Assembly: GCF_000764655.1 (NCBI RefSeq)
Contig: NZ_JRGL01000094.1
Coordinates: forward strand, 1-46,030
DNA length: 46,030 nucleotides
Reading direction: 5' to 3'
DNA from: Aeromonas aquatica
GTDB lineage: Bacteria > Pseudomonadota > Gammaproteobacteria > Enterobacterales > Aeromonadaceae
The position numbers were made by a program, and so were the translations under genes. The notes under the pieces are model-generated. The model made no database searches and was not told the DNA's origin. It saw only the letters and a program-made list of their open reading frames with translations. Numbering within the stretch: the stretch's first letter is position 1; each line of letters begins with the position of its first letter. This document shows, piece after piece, positions 1 through 8,620 of the stretch.

Positions 1-449
1 ATGTAGCCGCCCGGGGGTGCGATGTGACTTCTCCGGCGAATACCTACATCGACTTTGGTGAACTGAGTACCGGCGACTTTCCGGCGGTGGGCAGTACCAC
101 CGGCATCATTTCCAGCATGATCAATTTGCAGTGCGATCCCAATGTCGAGATTAACGTCACCCTCTCGGACCAGACCGACCCGAGCAATAGAACCGATATC
201 GTGAACCTGACTGCCGCCAGTACGGCCCGGGGGCTTGGCGTTCAGGTGGTCAATCCCGGAACGGGGGCGCCTTATCGGCTGGGACCCGATGACGCCGGTG
301 ACCATGAGATCAACCAGTATCCGTTGGGGCTGAGTGGTCCCAGTGGTGGCGTGTTCAATTTCCCCCTCGGTTTTCGGTATATCCGGACTGAACAGATGGT
401 GGCGGGCACAGCGACAGCCCTCGTGGGTGTCACTTTTTCCTATCAATGA
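1..449 (+). CDS. Fimbrial (pilin-type) subunit or adhesin, 5' end outside window
   Basis: This is the C-terminal part of a chaperone-usher fimbrial protein. The reading frame (first full codon at base 3) is open to the left edge, so the start lies outside the window and the GTG at 24 is unlikely to be the true start. The visible pilin domain has the usual pattern: a Cys-Asp-Val opening, an IDFG strand, a second Cys about 37 residues later in INLQCDP, and a closing beta-strand ending FSYQ with an alternating pattern typical of donor-strand exchange. The next gene, 6 bp downstream, is another pilin, so this is the distal part of a fimbrial operon. It could be a tip adhesin (pilin domain after a lectin domain) or a simple minor subunit; the missing 5' end decides this. 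Confidence 0.7.
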   Translation, partial: VAARGCDVTSPANTYIDFGELSTGDFPAVGSTTGIISSMINLQCDPNVEINVTLSDQTDPSNRTDIVNLTAASTARGLGVQVVNPGTGAPYRLGPDDAGDHEINQYPLGLSGPSGGVFNFPLGFRYIRTEQMVAGTATALVGVTFSYQ

Positions 450-455
450 GGCGGG

Positions 456-980
456 ATGATGAAAAGCAAAATAGCGGCGGGGGTCGGTCTTGCCCTGTGC
501 GGCGCCCTCTTCTTCGCCGGGGCGGCGGATGTGACTATTGAGGTGCGCGCTACCCTGATCCAGCCTGGCTGTGTCATCAACAACAATGCGGCAGAAATCG
601 TGGACTTCGGGACCTTCCCGACCAACAGCATCCGGCTGGGCGCACCGCCCTCCCAACCCGGATTGATCCAGACGGTTTCGATGCCCATCACCTGCGTGGA
701 CATGGGCACGCCGGTGACGCTGCGCATGAACGCGGTCCCCTCGGCAGAGAACCCCGCACTCATCGAGACGGGCAAACCTGGCCTGGGGGTGGCGATCTCG
801 ACCCAGAGTGACGTGGCCGATAGCGCCTACTGGATCCTGCCTAATGCCGGCACATTGTCGGTGCCATTGCAGAGTGGGCAGGGGACTGTGCTCTTCTATG
901 CGGCACCCATCGGTACCGGCGTCTTGCCAGAGCCCGGCACCTTCACCGCCCAGGCCGTCTTGAATGTGGAATACCCATAA
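456..980 (+). CDS. Minor fimbrial subunit
   Basis: 174-residue exported pilin-type protein. It has an N-terminal signal peptide (charged MMKSK, hydrophobic core, likely cleavage after residues 22-24). It also has the fimbrial cysteine pair, Cys in QPGCVIN and in PITCVD about 40 residues apart, and a terminal strand FTAQAVLNVEYP with alternating hydrophobic residues. It starts 6 bp after the stop of the preceding pilin gene (TGA at 447-449), with GAGGCGGG just upstream of a tandem ATG-ATG, so the two are co-transcribed and probably translationally coupled. In the chaperone-usher pathway such a protein would be carried by a periplasmic chaperone and polymerised through an outer-membrane usher, both presumably upstream of the window. 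Its place in the fibre cannot be told from sequence alone. Confidence 0.75.
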   Translation: MMKSKIAAGVGLALCGALFFAGAADVTIEVRATLIQPGCVINNNAAEIVDFGTFPTNSIRLGAPPSQPGLIQTVSMPITCVDMGTPVTLRMNAVPSAENPALIETGKPGLGVAISTQSDVADSAYWILPNAGTLSVPLQSGQGTVLFYAAPIGTGVLPEPGTFTAQAVLNVEYP

Positions 981-1284
981 GCCGCTCAGTGGCTGCCACT
1001 ATCCGGCCAGAGGGTGACCCCTGGCCAGGCCGCGCCCTCTGGCGGCATCTGTTTGACCCCATGCCTGCTTTGATGCCCAGCGATCGCCTTGCGCGATGCT
1101 CCGGTGGATCCGGTTCTCTCGTTTTCAGTTACCCCCTGTGATGGCGCGGTCCCGGTGATCGGGACTGGCCATGACGATCTGGCACCCCCCGATGCGCCTG
1201 GCTGGCATCTGTTGCGTCGGAATGGGTGTTTGCCGCCGGCCCCTGTCGCGCAGACGAGCGGGCAGGGACGGTCAGGAGCATAAG
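981..1284. other. Intergenic region after the fimbrial operon
   Basis: No convincing gene is seen here. An imperfect hairpin at 1005-1026 (GGCCAG-A-GGG, loop, CCC-CTGGCC) follows the fimbrial stop codon but lacks a T tract, so it is only a weak terminator candidate. The open frame that reaches upstream into this stretch belongs to the lipoprotein gene whose true start is at 1285. Confidence 0.5.
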
Positions 1285-4200
1285 ATGAACAGCTTATTAG
1301 GACTTACGATGAAGCAAATATTCATGTGGATCTACGCGTCCATGGCGGCCTTGTTACTGGCCGCATGCGGTGGGGGGGATGACGACTCGTCATCTACGGA
1401 CTCCGGGAGCGGTGCGCCGAGCATGGTTTCGCTGCAGATCACCCCGCCCCAGGGGCGTATCCCGGTGGCGCTGCCGCAGCAGTATGTGGCGCAGGCGGTG
1501 ATGAGCGACGGCAAGGTGCAGGATGTGACCGCGCTCGGCGACGTCCAGTGGCGCAGCAGTGACAGCGCCATCGCAACCATCACCAGCACTGGCCTGGCGA
1601 CCGGGGTCGCACCGGGCCGTGTCACCATCACGGCATCGGGGATGGGGGCCAATGGTGCCCCCATCGAGGCGAAGGCGCAGCTGGAGATCAGCAATGCCCA
1701 GGCCACCGGGCTGCAGATTACGCCCGCGGCGGCCAGGGTGGCCGCCGGCCTGAACAAGCAGTTCACTGCCATCTTGCAATTCTCCGATGGCACCACCCTG
1801 GATGTGACCCGCGACCTGAGCTGGAGCAGCAATGACGCCGGCACCGCCACCGTCGATCAGGGGCGGGCGACCGGGATGGGGGCGGGCATGGCCGGCTTGA
1901 GTGCGAGCGGTCTCTTCCAGGGCAAGACGATCAGCGGTGCGGCGCAGCTCACCGTGAGCGATGCCACCGTCACCGCCTTGCAGGTGACCCCAGCATCGAG
2001 CACGACGGCGGTCGGCCTGGCGTTGCCCTTCGTTGCGACCGCCATGCTGTCCGATGGGACCAGCCAGGTAGTCACGGACTCCGTCAGTTGGAGCAGTGGC
2101 GACACCGCCATCGCCACCGTCAGCAATGAGCAGGATAAATGGGGGCAGGCCAGCGGCCTCGGTGCCGGCACCGTGGCCATCATGGCCTCGGGTCTCTTCA
2201 ATGGTCAGGATCTCGCTGGTTCGGCGCAGTTGAAGGTGAGCAGTGCCACCGTGACCAGCCTGCAACTGACGCCGCCCAAGCTCAGGGCGCCGGTTGGCTT
2301 GCCGCAACAGTACAGCGCGACCGCCATGCTGTCCGATGGCAGCAGCCAGCCTGTGCTGGATGCCAGCTGGCACAGCAGTGAGCCCGGCATGGCCACCATC
2401 AGTACCACCGGCCTGGCCACGGGGGCCAGCGCCGGTACCGCTACCCTCAACGCCAGCACCACCCTCAACGGCCAGCTCTTCAGCGGGCACGCGCAACTGA
2501 CCGTGACCGACGCGACCGTGACCGCCTTGCAGGTGACCCCGGCCAGGGGCACTGTGCCCATCGGCTTGGCCCAGCAATACGACGCCACCGCGCTGATGTC
2601 TGACGGCACCAGCCTGCCGATGACCCACAGCGCCAGCTGGGTGAGCGATCCTCTCATCGCCACCGTGGATAAGGGCCTGGCCACCGGGGTGGGAGTGGGT
2701 TCCACCGATATCAGTGTGACCGCCGTCGTCAATGGCGTGTCCGTCAGCAACAGCGCGTCCCTGACCGTGACCGGTGCCGAGGTGACCAGTCTGGAAGTGA
2801 GCCCGGGCATCGAGACGGTGCCTGTTGGCCTGAGCAAGCCGTTCACGGTACGCGCCTGGATGTCGGATGGCACCAGTCAGGAGGTGACCGGCAACGACAA
2901 TATCAGCTGGAGCAGCGACGACAGCGGCATCGCCACCGTCGATGGCAGCACCGGGGTGGCGACCGGGGTGGCGCAGGGTTCGACCTATATCAGCGCCGCC
3001 GGCAGCATCAACGGTCTGTTCCTGAGCGACAGTGCGTCCCTGAGCGTGGGCGACGCCGCCGTGATGGGGGTGGTGGTCACACCGGATCCGGCCACGGTGC
3101 CGGTCGGGCTCAGTGTGCAGCTGACCGCCACCGCCCAGCTGTCCGACAACAGCAGCCAGGACATCACCGGCACCGCCAGCTGGGGCAGCGATGCCACCGG
3201 GGTGGCTACCGTCATCGGCGGGCTGGCGACCGGGGTGAGCGTGGGGGGGGCCAATATCACGGCCACCGATAGCGCCAGCGGTCAGTCCGGCAGCGCGGCC
3301 CTGACCGTGACCGGTGCCGTCATGACAGAGCTGACCGTGACCCCGGAGAGCGCCTCGGTCGCGGTGGGACAGAGCCAGCAGTTCGACGCCACGGCGACCC
3401 TGTCCGATGGCAGCAGCCAGGATATGACCAGCTCGGTCAGCTGGAGCAGCGGCGATCTCGCCGTCGCCTCCATCGGCAGCAACACCGGCCTGGCGACCGG
3501 GGTGGCCGTTGGCAGCAGCACCATCACGGCGATGACGCAAGATGGCTCCGGGCTGAGCGACACGGCCGAGCTGGAGGTGGTCGCAGGTGGCTGTTCCATG
3601 GATACCCTGACCGATGGGGCGGGCAAGACCTGGACCTGTCCGCTGACCCAGTCCCAGGCCGATGCCGATGGCATCCCTTATGCCGCCACGCGCACCGAGA
3701 ACGGCATTGTCTATGCCCTGCTGGAGTGGCCGCAGGCGAGTGCCTACTGTACCGGCCTGGGGGATGGCTATTATCTGCCGGGACGGGATGAGCTGCTGGG
3801 TCTGTACACCGAGTTTGGTGACCTGGAAACCCATGCGGGCTGGCCGACTTACCTGTATTACTGGTCGGCCACCATGGCGCAGTATGCGGGTAGCCACCAC
3901 GCCATCGATCTGAAGAATGGCCACGATGGTGGTACTTACGATGACCACAACGACCTGTATGTGACCTGTGTGAAGCTGCCTCCGACAACGGTCTCTCTGG
4001 TCGTGACGCCGGCAGATGACTCGTTTCTGATAGGGGAAACCAAGCAGTTCACCGCCATGGCCACTCTGTCCGATGGGAGCGTTGTTGATGCGAGTGCCAG
4101 CGTCGCCTGGAGCAGCGGCAACACCGCCATTGCCACCATCAATGGCGGCGGCCTGGCCACGGGGGTTGCTGGTGGTGCCACCACCATTGCTGCGACGATG

Positions 4201-4662
4201 CAGGATAGTTCAGGGGTCAGTGCCACTACGCAGCTTACCGTGTATTACCCCCTGCCAGCTTATGGTGCTGGCTGTGTTATAGGCATATTGGTCGACAGTT
4301 TTGGTGCCGAATGGACTTGTCCGCCGCTGCAAAGCGAGGCGGATGCCTCGGGGATCCCATATGACCAAACAGTTAAACACAATGGAAAGACCTACGTCAC
4401 GATGCAATGGTCTAACGGAAACGACTATTGCACTTACCTGGGGCAAGGTTTTCGCCTGCCAACCCTGGCTGAGTATCAGGGACTCTTTGCGGAGTTCGGT
4501 AACTTGTCGATAGCTGCCGGTTGGCCGACTAGCTCCGTCCACTGGACGGGCGATTATAGCAGTGGCAGCAATCACTACGTGTTCAACACTCTGTATGGCA
4601 ACCATTCTTCGGTTCCCGACGCTTATCCCCATTTTGTGTCGTGCCGGCGGGCAGCAGAGTAA
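1285..4662 (+). CDS. Large modular surface lipoprotein: nine Ig-like (BIG2-type) repeats and two DUF1566/Lcl-type domains
   Basis: 1125 residues from ATG 1285, preceded by CAGGA; an alternative ATG lies at 1309. The N-terminus is a lipoprotein signal with lipobox LLAAC, followed by a Gly/Asp/Ser-rich linker. Eight consecutive repeats of about 87-95 residues follow. Each opens with a V-x-L-x-V/I-T-P strand and contains SDGTSQ, SWSS, a 'IATV' strand and GLATGVAxG, the signature of bacterial Ig-like group 2 domains. Next comes a cysteine-containing module (WTCPL...WSAT), a ninth Ig-like repeat, and a second related module (EWTCPP...HWTGD). These two modules resemble the DUF1566/Lcl C-terminal fold found at the tips of adhesins. 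The architecture is a stalk plus binding head, so cell-surface adhesion is likely, with no partner identified. The last module (from about 4230) is AT-richer than the rest. Confidence 0.75.
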   Translation: MNSLLGLTMKQIFMWIYASMAALLLAACGGGDDDSSSTDSGSGAPSMVSLQITPPQGRIPVALPQQYVAQAVMSDGKVQDVTALGDVQWRSSDSAIATITSTGLATGVAPGRVTITASGMGANGAPIEAKAQLEISNAQATGLQITPAAARVAAGLNKQFTAILQFSDGTTLDVTRDLSWSSNDAGTATVDQGRATGMGAGMAGLSASGLFQGKTISGAAQLTVSDATVTALQVTPASSTTAVGLALPFVATAMLSDGTSQVVTDSVSWSSGDTAIATVSNEQDKWGQASGLGAGTVAIMASGLFNGQDLAGSAQLKVSSATVTSLQLTPPKLRAPVGLPQQYSATAMLSDGSSQPVLDASWHSSEPGMATISTTGLATGASAGTATLNASTTLNGQLFSGHAQLTVTDATVTALQVTPARGTVPIGLAQQYDATALMSDGTSLPMTHSASWVSDPLIATVDKGLATGVGVGSTDISVTAVVNGVSVSNSASLTVTGAEVTSLEVSPGIETVPVGLSKPFTVRAWMSDGTSQEVTGNDNISWSSDDSGIATVDGSTGVATGVAQGSTYISAAGSINGLFLSDSASLSVGDAAVMGVVVTPDPATVPVGLSVQLTATAQLSDNSSQDITGTASWGSDATGVATVIGGLATGVSVGGANITATDSASGQSGSAALTVTGAVMTELTVTPESASVAVGQSQQFDATATLSDGSSQDMTSSVSWSSGDLAVASIGSNTGLATGVAVGSSTITAMTQDGSGLSDTAELEVVAGGCSMDTLTDGAGKTWTCPLTQSQADADGIPYAATRTENGIVYALLEWPQASAYCTGLGDGYYLPGRDELLGLYTEFGDLETHAGWPTYLYYWSATMAQYAGSHHAIDLKNGHDGGTYDDHNDLYVTCVKLPPTTVSLVVTPADDSFLIGETKQFTAMATLSDGSVVDASASVAWSSGNTAIATINGGGLATGVAGGATTIAATMQDSSGVSATTQLTVYYPLPAYGAGCVIGILVDSFGAEWTCPPLQSEADASGIPYDQTVKHNGKTYVTMQWSNGNDYCTYLGQGFRLPTLAEYQGLFAEFGNLSIAAGWPTSSVHWTGDYSSGSNHYVFNTLYGNHSSVPDAYPHFVSCRRAAE

Positions 4663-5034
4663 TTTTTGCTGGTGACCAACGCTCACCCTCAAGCGCAGGG
4701 GGCATGGCGAGGAGGGATAGCGAGTCTGGCGGCAGCCGGCATGCGGACAGCCTGGTATATGGGCTGTCCGCCTCGGTGCCATAACGGTGTCAGCCGCAGA
4801 TCCTGACAGGATGTGACAGGTAGCATCCTGCTTGTCTGCCTTTATGACGTAATGGAGTACAAAGCCCAAGTGACCCAGTCACTTGGGCTTTTTTGTTGTG
4901 TCTGGATCCGTCGGTAGGCCGCCGGGGGAGGCTATCGGTCGGCGGTGATCGGTGACTACACTGGCTGGGTTGACGGGACGGGGGGAGTACGCGCGAATTG
5001 GCGCAGTAGCAGGCTTACACAAAGGGAGTGGCCG
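4663..5034. other. Intergenic region with two hairpins
   Basis: No gene is supported here. It holds a perfect 10-bp stem hairpin at 4743-4771 (GCGGACAGCC / GGCTGTCCGC, no T tract) and a true intrinsic terminator at 4862-4895. From about 4883 onward the sequence is similar to 9739-9875, the region in front of the second small lipoprotein gene. Confidence 0.5.
4862..4895 (+). terminator. Rho-independent terminator
   Basis: A perfect 13-bp stem AAGCCCAAGTGAC / GTCACTTGGGCTT with a 3-nt loop is followed directly by TTTTG. It would end transcription from the lipoprotein gene. Confidence 0.85.
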
Positions 5035-5289
5035 ATGGTTGTCAGATGGAAGAGAGCAAGGTTGTCAGGGGGGCTGTTGCTGGTGGGCCTGGTGTCGGGT
5101 TGTGCCAACTTCGCCCCGACCCACATCACCTATCTGAGCCAGGATCCCCCGCCGGGCGCCCTCCCTTATGGGAAGCTTGCCTATGTGGACGATGGCCAAT
5201 GCCCGGATGGTCAGGTGAAGCGGCTGATCGGCGGCGATGCGAGCAAGAATATACCTCGCCACGTGGAGTGCGTGCCGCGTCCACAGTAG
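4883..5289 (+). repeat. Diverged direct repeat, copy A (leader plus small lipoprotein gene)
   Basis: This stretch resembles 9739-10130 in order and content: the tail of a T-rich terminator, TGTGTCTGGATCCGTC, a GC-rich spacer with GTGACTACACTG, then the lipoprotein gene. Similarity was judged by eye and is interrupted by small indels. Confidence 0.65.
5035..5289 (+). CDS. Small conserved lipoprotein, copy 1
   Basis: 84 residues starting at ATG 5035, with AAAGGGAG 6 nt upstream. It has a short charged N-terminus, a hydrophobic stretch and the lipobox LVSGC, then a mature part of about 62 residues with the phrases QDPPPG, YGK, YVDDGQCP and IGGDA and the ending VECVPRPQ. Function is unknown and I do not recognise a named family. 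A paralogue with the same layout and nearly the same C-terminal half lies at 9876-10130, and the upstream DNA is repeated too. The two conserved Cys of the mature chain (GQCP and VECVP) could form a disulfide. It is likely a periplasmic or outer-membrane-anchored small protein. Being next to iron-uptake genes does not by itself link it to iron. Confidence 0.7.
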   Translation: MVVRWKRARLSGGLLLVGLVSGCANFAPTHITYLSQDPPPGALPYGKLAYVDDGQCPDGQVKRLIGGDASKNIPRHVECVPRPQ

Positions 5290-5345
5290 CCGCCGGGCAG
5301 GCCATTTGGGGGAGGGTATTGGGCCGCTGCCAGGCTCGCTGCTCA

Positions 5346-6269
5346 TCACGCCTCTGCGGTTGCCGCGCCCTGTCTGATGATCTGCCGTGGCGAGAAGCCA
5401 AACAGTTTTCGAAACGCCGTAATGAAGTTTGCCGCATGGTTGTAGCCCGCATGCTCGGCGGCTTCCTGCAGTGACATGCTGCGCTCTTCGAGCTTCACCT
5501 TCGCCTCCTGCAACTTTCGCTCGCGCAAGTAACGCTGCAGGCTGATGCCCAGCTCTTTCTTGGCCGCCCGCTGCAGGGTGGAGACGCTCATGCCCAGCGC
5601 CTCGGCAATGTCCGCAAGGGCCATCTCGTCCACCTTCTCATCCATCAGCAACATTTTCAGGCGAGTCGGTTGCTCGTTGTGCCGCTGGCCACAGACGAAG
5701 GCGATCTGCTGGATGTTGACCATCAGGCTCTCCCAGACGGTGAGCGCAAACGCCTCCCTCATCAGCATCTCGGGGGCATTCTGGCTGCTGGTGAGGTTCA
5801 AGGCTTCCGCTATCTGGCCAAGATGCGGCGGTAGCGACCAGTCGCAGCGACTCAGATGATGGCTGAATATGCGTTCGAACAGGACTCGGTGCTTGCCGAT
5901 CAGGTGGCGCTCAAGCCAGGGCAGGCTGAGCGACAAGACGATGCTGCGGCTGCGCACATGGGCCTTGGCGGCGCCCTGCACCATGTCGGGTTCGGTATAG
6001 AGAATGGCGGTGGCGACGATGGGGTCTGACTTGTGAAAGCGACAGCCTCTCAGCCGGTGTGTGGCGCCATAGGTCATCAGCGCCTTGCTCTCGAGCGGGA
6101 TGGCGATGATCAGCTGTGGCGGCAGCTCTCGCTGGGTGGCGAAATCGGCCTTGTGGACTATGTCCTTGTTGTGGAAGAGGATGCCGTCCTGAATCACCAG
6201 GTTTTCCACCCTGCCGGTAAACAGGCCGCGTTTGCGGACCGCCGTATCCCTCACCACAGTGTCCGTCAT
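5346..6269 (-). CDS. AraC-family regulator (PchR/YbtA-like), divergent from a siderophore receptor
   Basis: About 307 residues. The C-terminal third holds the paired helix-turn-helix of AraC proteins: the first around LADIAEALGMSVSTLQRAAK, the second around AAEHAGYNHAANFITAFRK, ending in FGFSPRQIIR. The N-terminal two thirds resemble the ligand-sensing part of PchR/YbtA-type activators, which bind a ferric siderophore and switch on its receptor gene. It is divergent from the TonB-receptor gene, with only about 130 bp between them, which supports that role. A GTG at 6273-6275 could extend it by two codons, but the ATG at 6269 is preferred; no strong ribosome site is visible for either. It would act in the cytoplasm on the shared promoter region that also contains a Fur box. 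Confidence 0.8.
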   Translation of the reverse strand: MTDTVVRDTAVRKRGLFTGRVENLVIQDGILFHNKDIVHKADFATQRELPPQLIIAIPLESKALMTYGATHRLRGCRFHKSDPIVATAILYTEPDMVQGAAKAHVRSRSIVLSLSLPWLERHLIGKHRVLFERIFSHHLSRCDWSLPPHLGQIAEALNLTSSQNAPEMLMREAFALTVWESLMVNIQQIAFVCGQRHNEQPTRLKMLLMDEKVDEMALADIAEALGMSVSTLQRAAKKELGISLQRYLRERKLQEAKVKLEERSMSLQEAAEHAGYNHAANFITAFRKLFGFSPRQIIRQGAATAEA

Positions 6270-6354
6270 GTGCACTTTGACCAGATCGAAGAGTTAAATG
6301 ACCAAACCGCAAAACTACTGCGGAAACCTGGATGCTATATTAGCCCCCTAAAAA

Positions 6355-6373
6355 TCAAATGAAAATCATTATC
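6355..6373. promoter_or_regulatory. Fur box
   Basis: This 19-bp site matches the classic Fur consensus at 15 of 19 positions by eye. The right half AATCATTATC is perfect, and the left half reads TCAAATGAA. It lies just upstream of the receptor start at 6397, so repression by iron-loaded Fur is expected. Confidence 0.75.
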
Positions 6374-6396
6374 ATCTTGTGGGGGTCACTCTTTCT

Positions 6397-8553
6397 ATGG
6401 TTGTCTTTAAGGATAAAGCGCCGAGCCCGCTGGCTCTGGCCGTCTCTGCTGCCCTGGCTGTCACTGTCGTTGCCCCTGTGTGGGCGCAAGAACAGGATAT
6501 CGCTGCGAATGAACCTCTGGTGGTTTACGGCAATCCCCTGTACGGGATGGCGCCGTCGGAGGAGACCGGAGGTTACAGCGTCGACTCGGCCACCGTGGGT
6601 ACCAAGACCCCGGCAGCCCTGAAAGACATTCCCCAGTCGATCACGGTGTTGACCAACGACTACATCAAAGAGCGCAACTTCGTGGCGGTGGACGATCTGG
6701 CCAAATACACGCCGGGTCTGCGCACCATGGTCAACGACAGCGGCCGCTCCTCCATCTTCTCCCGCGGCTACGAATACGATGAGGTGAGCCTCAACGGCTT
6801 GCCATCGCCCATGCAGAGCAAATTCGGCACCCTGCCGTCGCTGGCCGCCGTCGACCGCGTGGAGATCATGCGGGGCCCTTCCGGCTTGTTTAACAGCACC
6901 AGCGAACTGGGTGGCGTGATCAACATGGTGCTCAAGCGCCCGACCGACGAGTTCAAGGGCTCGGTCACGGCGCGCTATGGCAGTTGGGATCGGCACTATC
7001 TGGAAGCGGATATGGGGGGGGCGCTCAACGAGGAGGGCTCTGTGCTCGGCCGCTTCGTGGTGAGCAACGCCGACATCAAGAACCAGGTTGACTATAACAA
7101 CAACGATAACGGGACCTACTACGGCACCCTGGAGTTCGAGCTGTCGGATCGCACCCTGCTGTCGGTCTATGCCCTGCATCAAACCAAGGACATCCTGCCC
7201 ACCAATGGCCTGCCGGCGTACAGCGATGGCAGCATGCTCGACATCAGTCGCAGCACCTACCTCGGTTCTGACGAAGACTTCTTCGACGCGAACACCACCG
7301 ATGTGGGCGCTTCCCTCCAGCATGCCTTTGCCAACGGTGGCGTCGGCCAGCTCTCGGCCCGTTACATGGATCACGACATGCGCCTGGAGCAGACCTATAC
7401 CAACGGTCCGGTGGATGCCGCGGGGAACACCGGGCTGATGTTCAATGCCCAGGCGAACCAGCAGCAGAACGTCGCGCTGGATGCCAACTACAGCCAGATG
7501 TTTGGCCTGCTTGGGCACAAGAGCGAGTTCGTGCTGGGGTCTGACTACAAGCGCTATGAATCCGATATCCAGACCTACACCAACCGCAATATCGGCAAGA
7601 TCAATGTGTTCAATTTCGATCCGACCACGGTCGCCAAGCCACACTACCAGTACACCAAAAACGACTACGAAGAGAAGTCAGAACTGGGTCTGTATGGCAA
7701 GGTGACCTGGCGCTTGATGGATTCGCTGGCCGTGATCACCGGGGCCCGTGTCTCCTGGTATGACACCGAGGTCGTCAGCACGACCCTCAGCTCGGGGGCG
7801 CAGAACAGCCAGTCGGGTGATTTCAATGGGAAATTCACTCCCTATGCCGGGGCCGTCTATGACCTGACCGATGAACACACCCTCTATGCCAGTTATTCAA
7901 AGGTGTTCAAGCCGCAGACCAGTCAGGATGAAAATGGTGACATGCTGAAGCCGCGCGAGGGCAGCCAGTGGGAAACCGGGGTCAAGTCATCCCTGCTGGA
8001 TGGCCAGCTCAACACCCGGGCGACCGCTTTCCTGATGAAGGACAATAACATCGCGGCCCAGGCCTATGACGAGCAGGGGATCGCCATTGCCAACACCTAC
8101 TGGGCGACCGGCAAGGTGGACACCCAGGGGGTGGAGCTGGAGGCGACCGGCTATCTGAGCCAGAACTGGATGGTGATGACCGGCTATACCTTCACCGACA
8201 TCGAGGAGAAGTCCGGGGGTCACAATCCGAAATTCGATGCGATCCCGCGTCACTCCCTGTCTCTGTGGACCGACTACCACCTGGCGAACTGGGTGCAGGG
8301 GCTGCACCTGGGGGCGGGGATGACGGCGGTCAGCGACTATTCGTTCAACCAGAATGGGATCACGACCCATCAGGGGGGCTATGCCCTGTTTGATGCGGCG
8401 GTGCGCTACGACATCAACGACAAGATGCAGGCGACCCTGAATGTCTACAACATCTTCGATCGGGAGTACTTCTACCGGGTCGGCTCGACGAGCACCTTCA
8501 ACATGTACGGCGAACCGGCCAACCTGATGGCAGGTTTCACCTACAAGCTGTAA
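6397..8553 (+). CDS. TonB-dependent ferric-siderophore receptor
   Basis: 718-residue outer-membrane receptor. The start at ATG 6397 is chosen because GGGGG precedes it and it gives a clean signal peptide ending VWA before Gln 31; the GTG at 6379 is a less likely start. A TonB-box-like segment EPLVVYG lies at about residues 39-45. The plug domain contains KDIPQSITVLTNDYI, YTPGLR, and the hallmark VDRVEIMRGPSGLF and GGVINMVLKRP. A 22-strand barrel follows, with typical alternating aromatic strands and the C-terminal AGFTYKL. Features of the FpvA/FhuE-type siderophore-receptor group are present, but there is no N-terminal signalling domain of the FecA/FpvA kind. The neighbouring esterase suggests a catecholate tri- or di-ester siderophore such as enterobactin, but the ligand is not determined. 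Fur and the divergent AraC protein probably control it. Confidence 0.9.
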   Translation: MVVFKDKAPSPLALAVSAALAVTVVAPVWAQEQDIAANEPLVVYGNPLYGMAPSEETGGYSVDSATVGTKTPAALKDIPQSITVLTNDYIKERNFVAVDDLAKYTPGLRTMVNDSGRSSIFSRGYEYDEVSLNGLPSPMQSKFGTLPSLAAVDRVEIMRGPSGLFNSTSELGGVINMVLKRPTDEFKGSVTARYGSWDRHYLEADMGGALNEEGSVLGRFVVSNADIKNQVDYNNNDNGTYYGTLEFELSDRTLLSVYALHQTKDILPTNGLPAYSDGSMLDISRSTYLGSDEDFFDANTTDVGASLQHAFANGGVGQLSARYMDHDMRLEQTYTNGPVDAAGNTGLMFNAQANQQQNVALDANYSQMFGLLGHKSEFVLGSDYKRYESDIQTYTNRNIGKINVFNFDPTTVAKPHYQYTKNDYEEKSELGLYGKVTWRLMDSLAVITGARVSWYDTEVVSTTLSSGAQNSQSGDFNGKFTPYAGAVYDLTDEHTLYASYSKVFKPQTSQDENGDMLKPREGSQWETGVKSSLLDGQLNTRATAFLMKDNNIAAQAYDEQGIAIANTYWATGKVDTQGVELEATGYLSQNWMVMTGYTFTDIEEKSGGHNPKFDAIPRHSLSLWTDYHLANWVQGLHLGAGMTAVSDYSFNQNGITTHQGGYALFDAAVRYDINDKMQATLNVYNIFDREYFYRVGSTSTFNMYGEPANLMAGFTYKL

Positions 8554-8620
8554 CCCATACGGCAGCAGGGCCTGGCGGCCCTGTTGCCGTTTATCCGAGC
8601 CAACTTCATCGACTCCCCTT

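Noticed and set aside
1390..3948. Minus-strand open frame of 852 codons opposite the modular lipoprotein
   Set aside because: Its sequence is low in protein-like motifs and rich in Gly, His, Arg and Gln. It exists because the sense gene is GC-rich and repetitive; the sense frame has a lipobox and clear domains.
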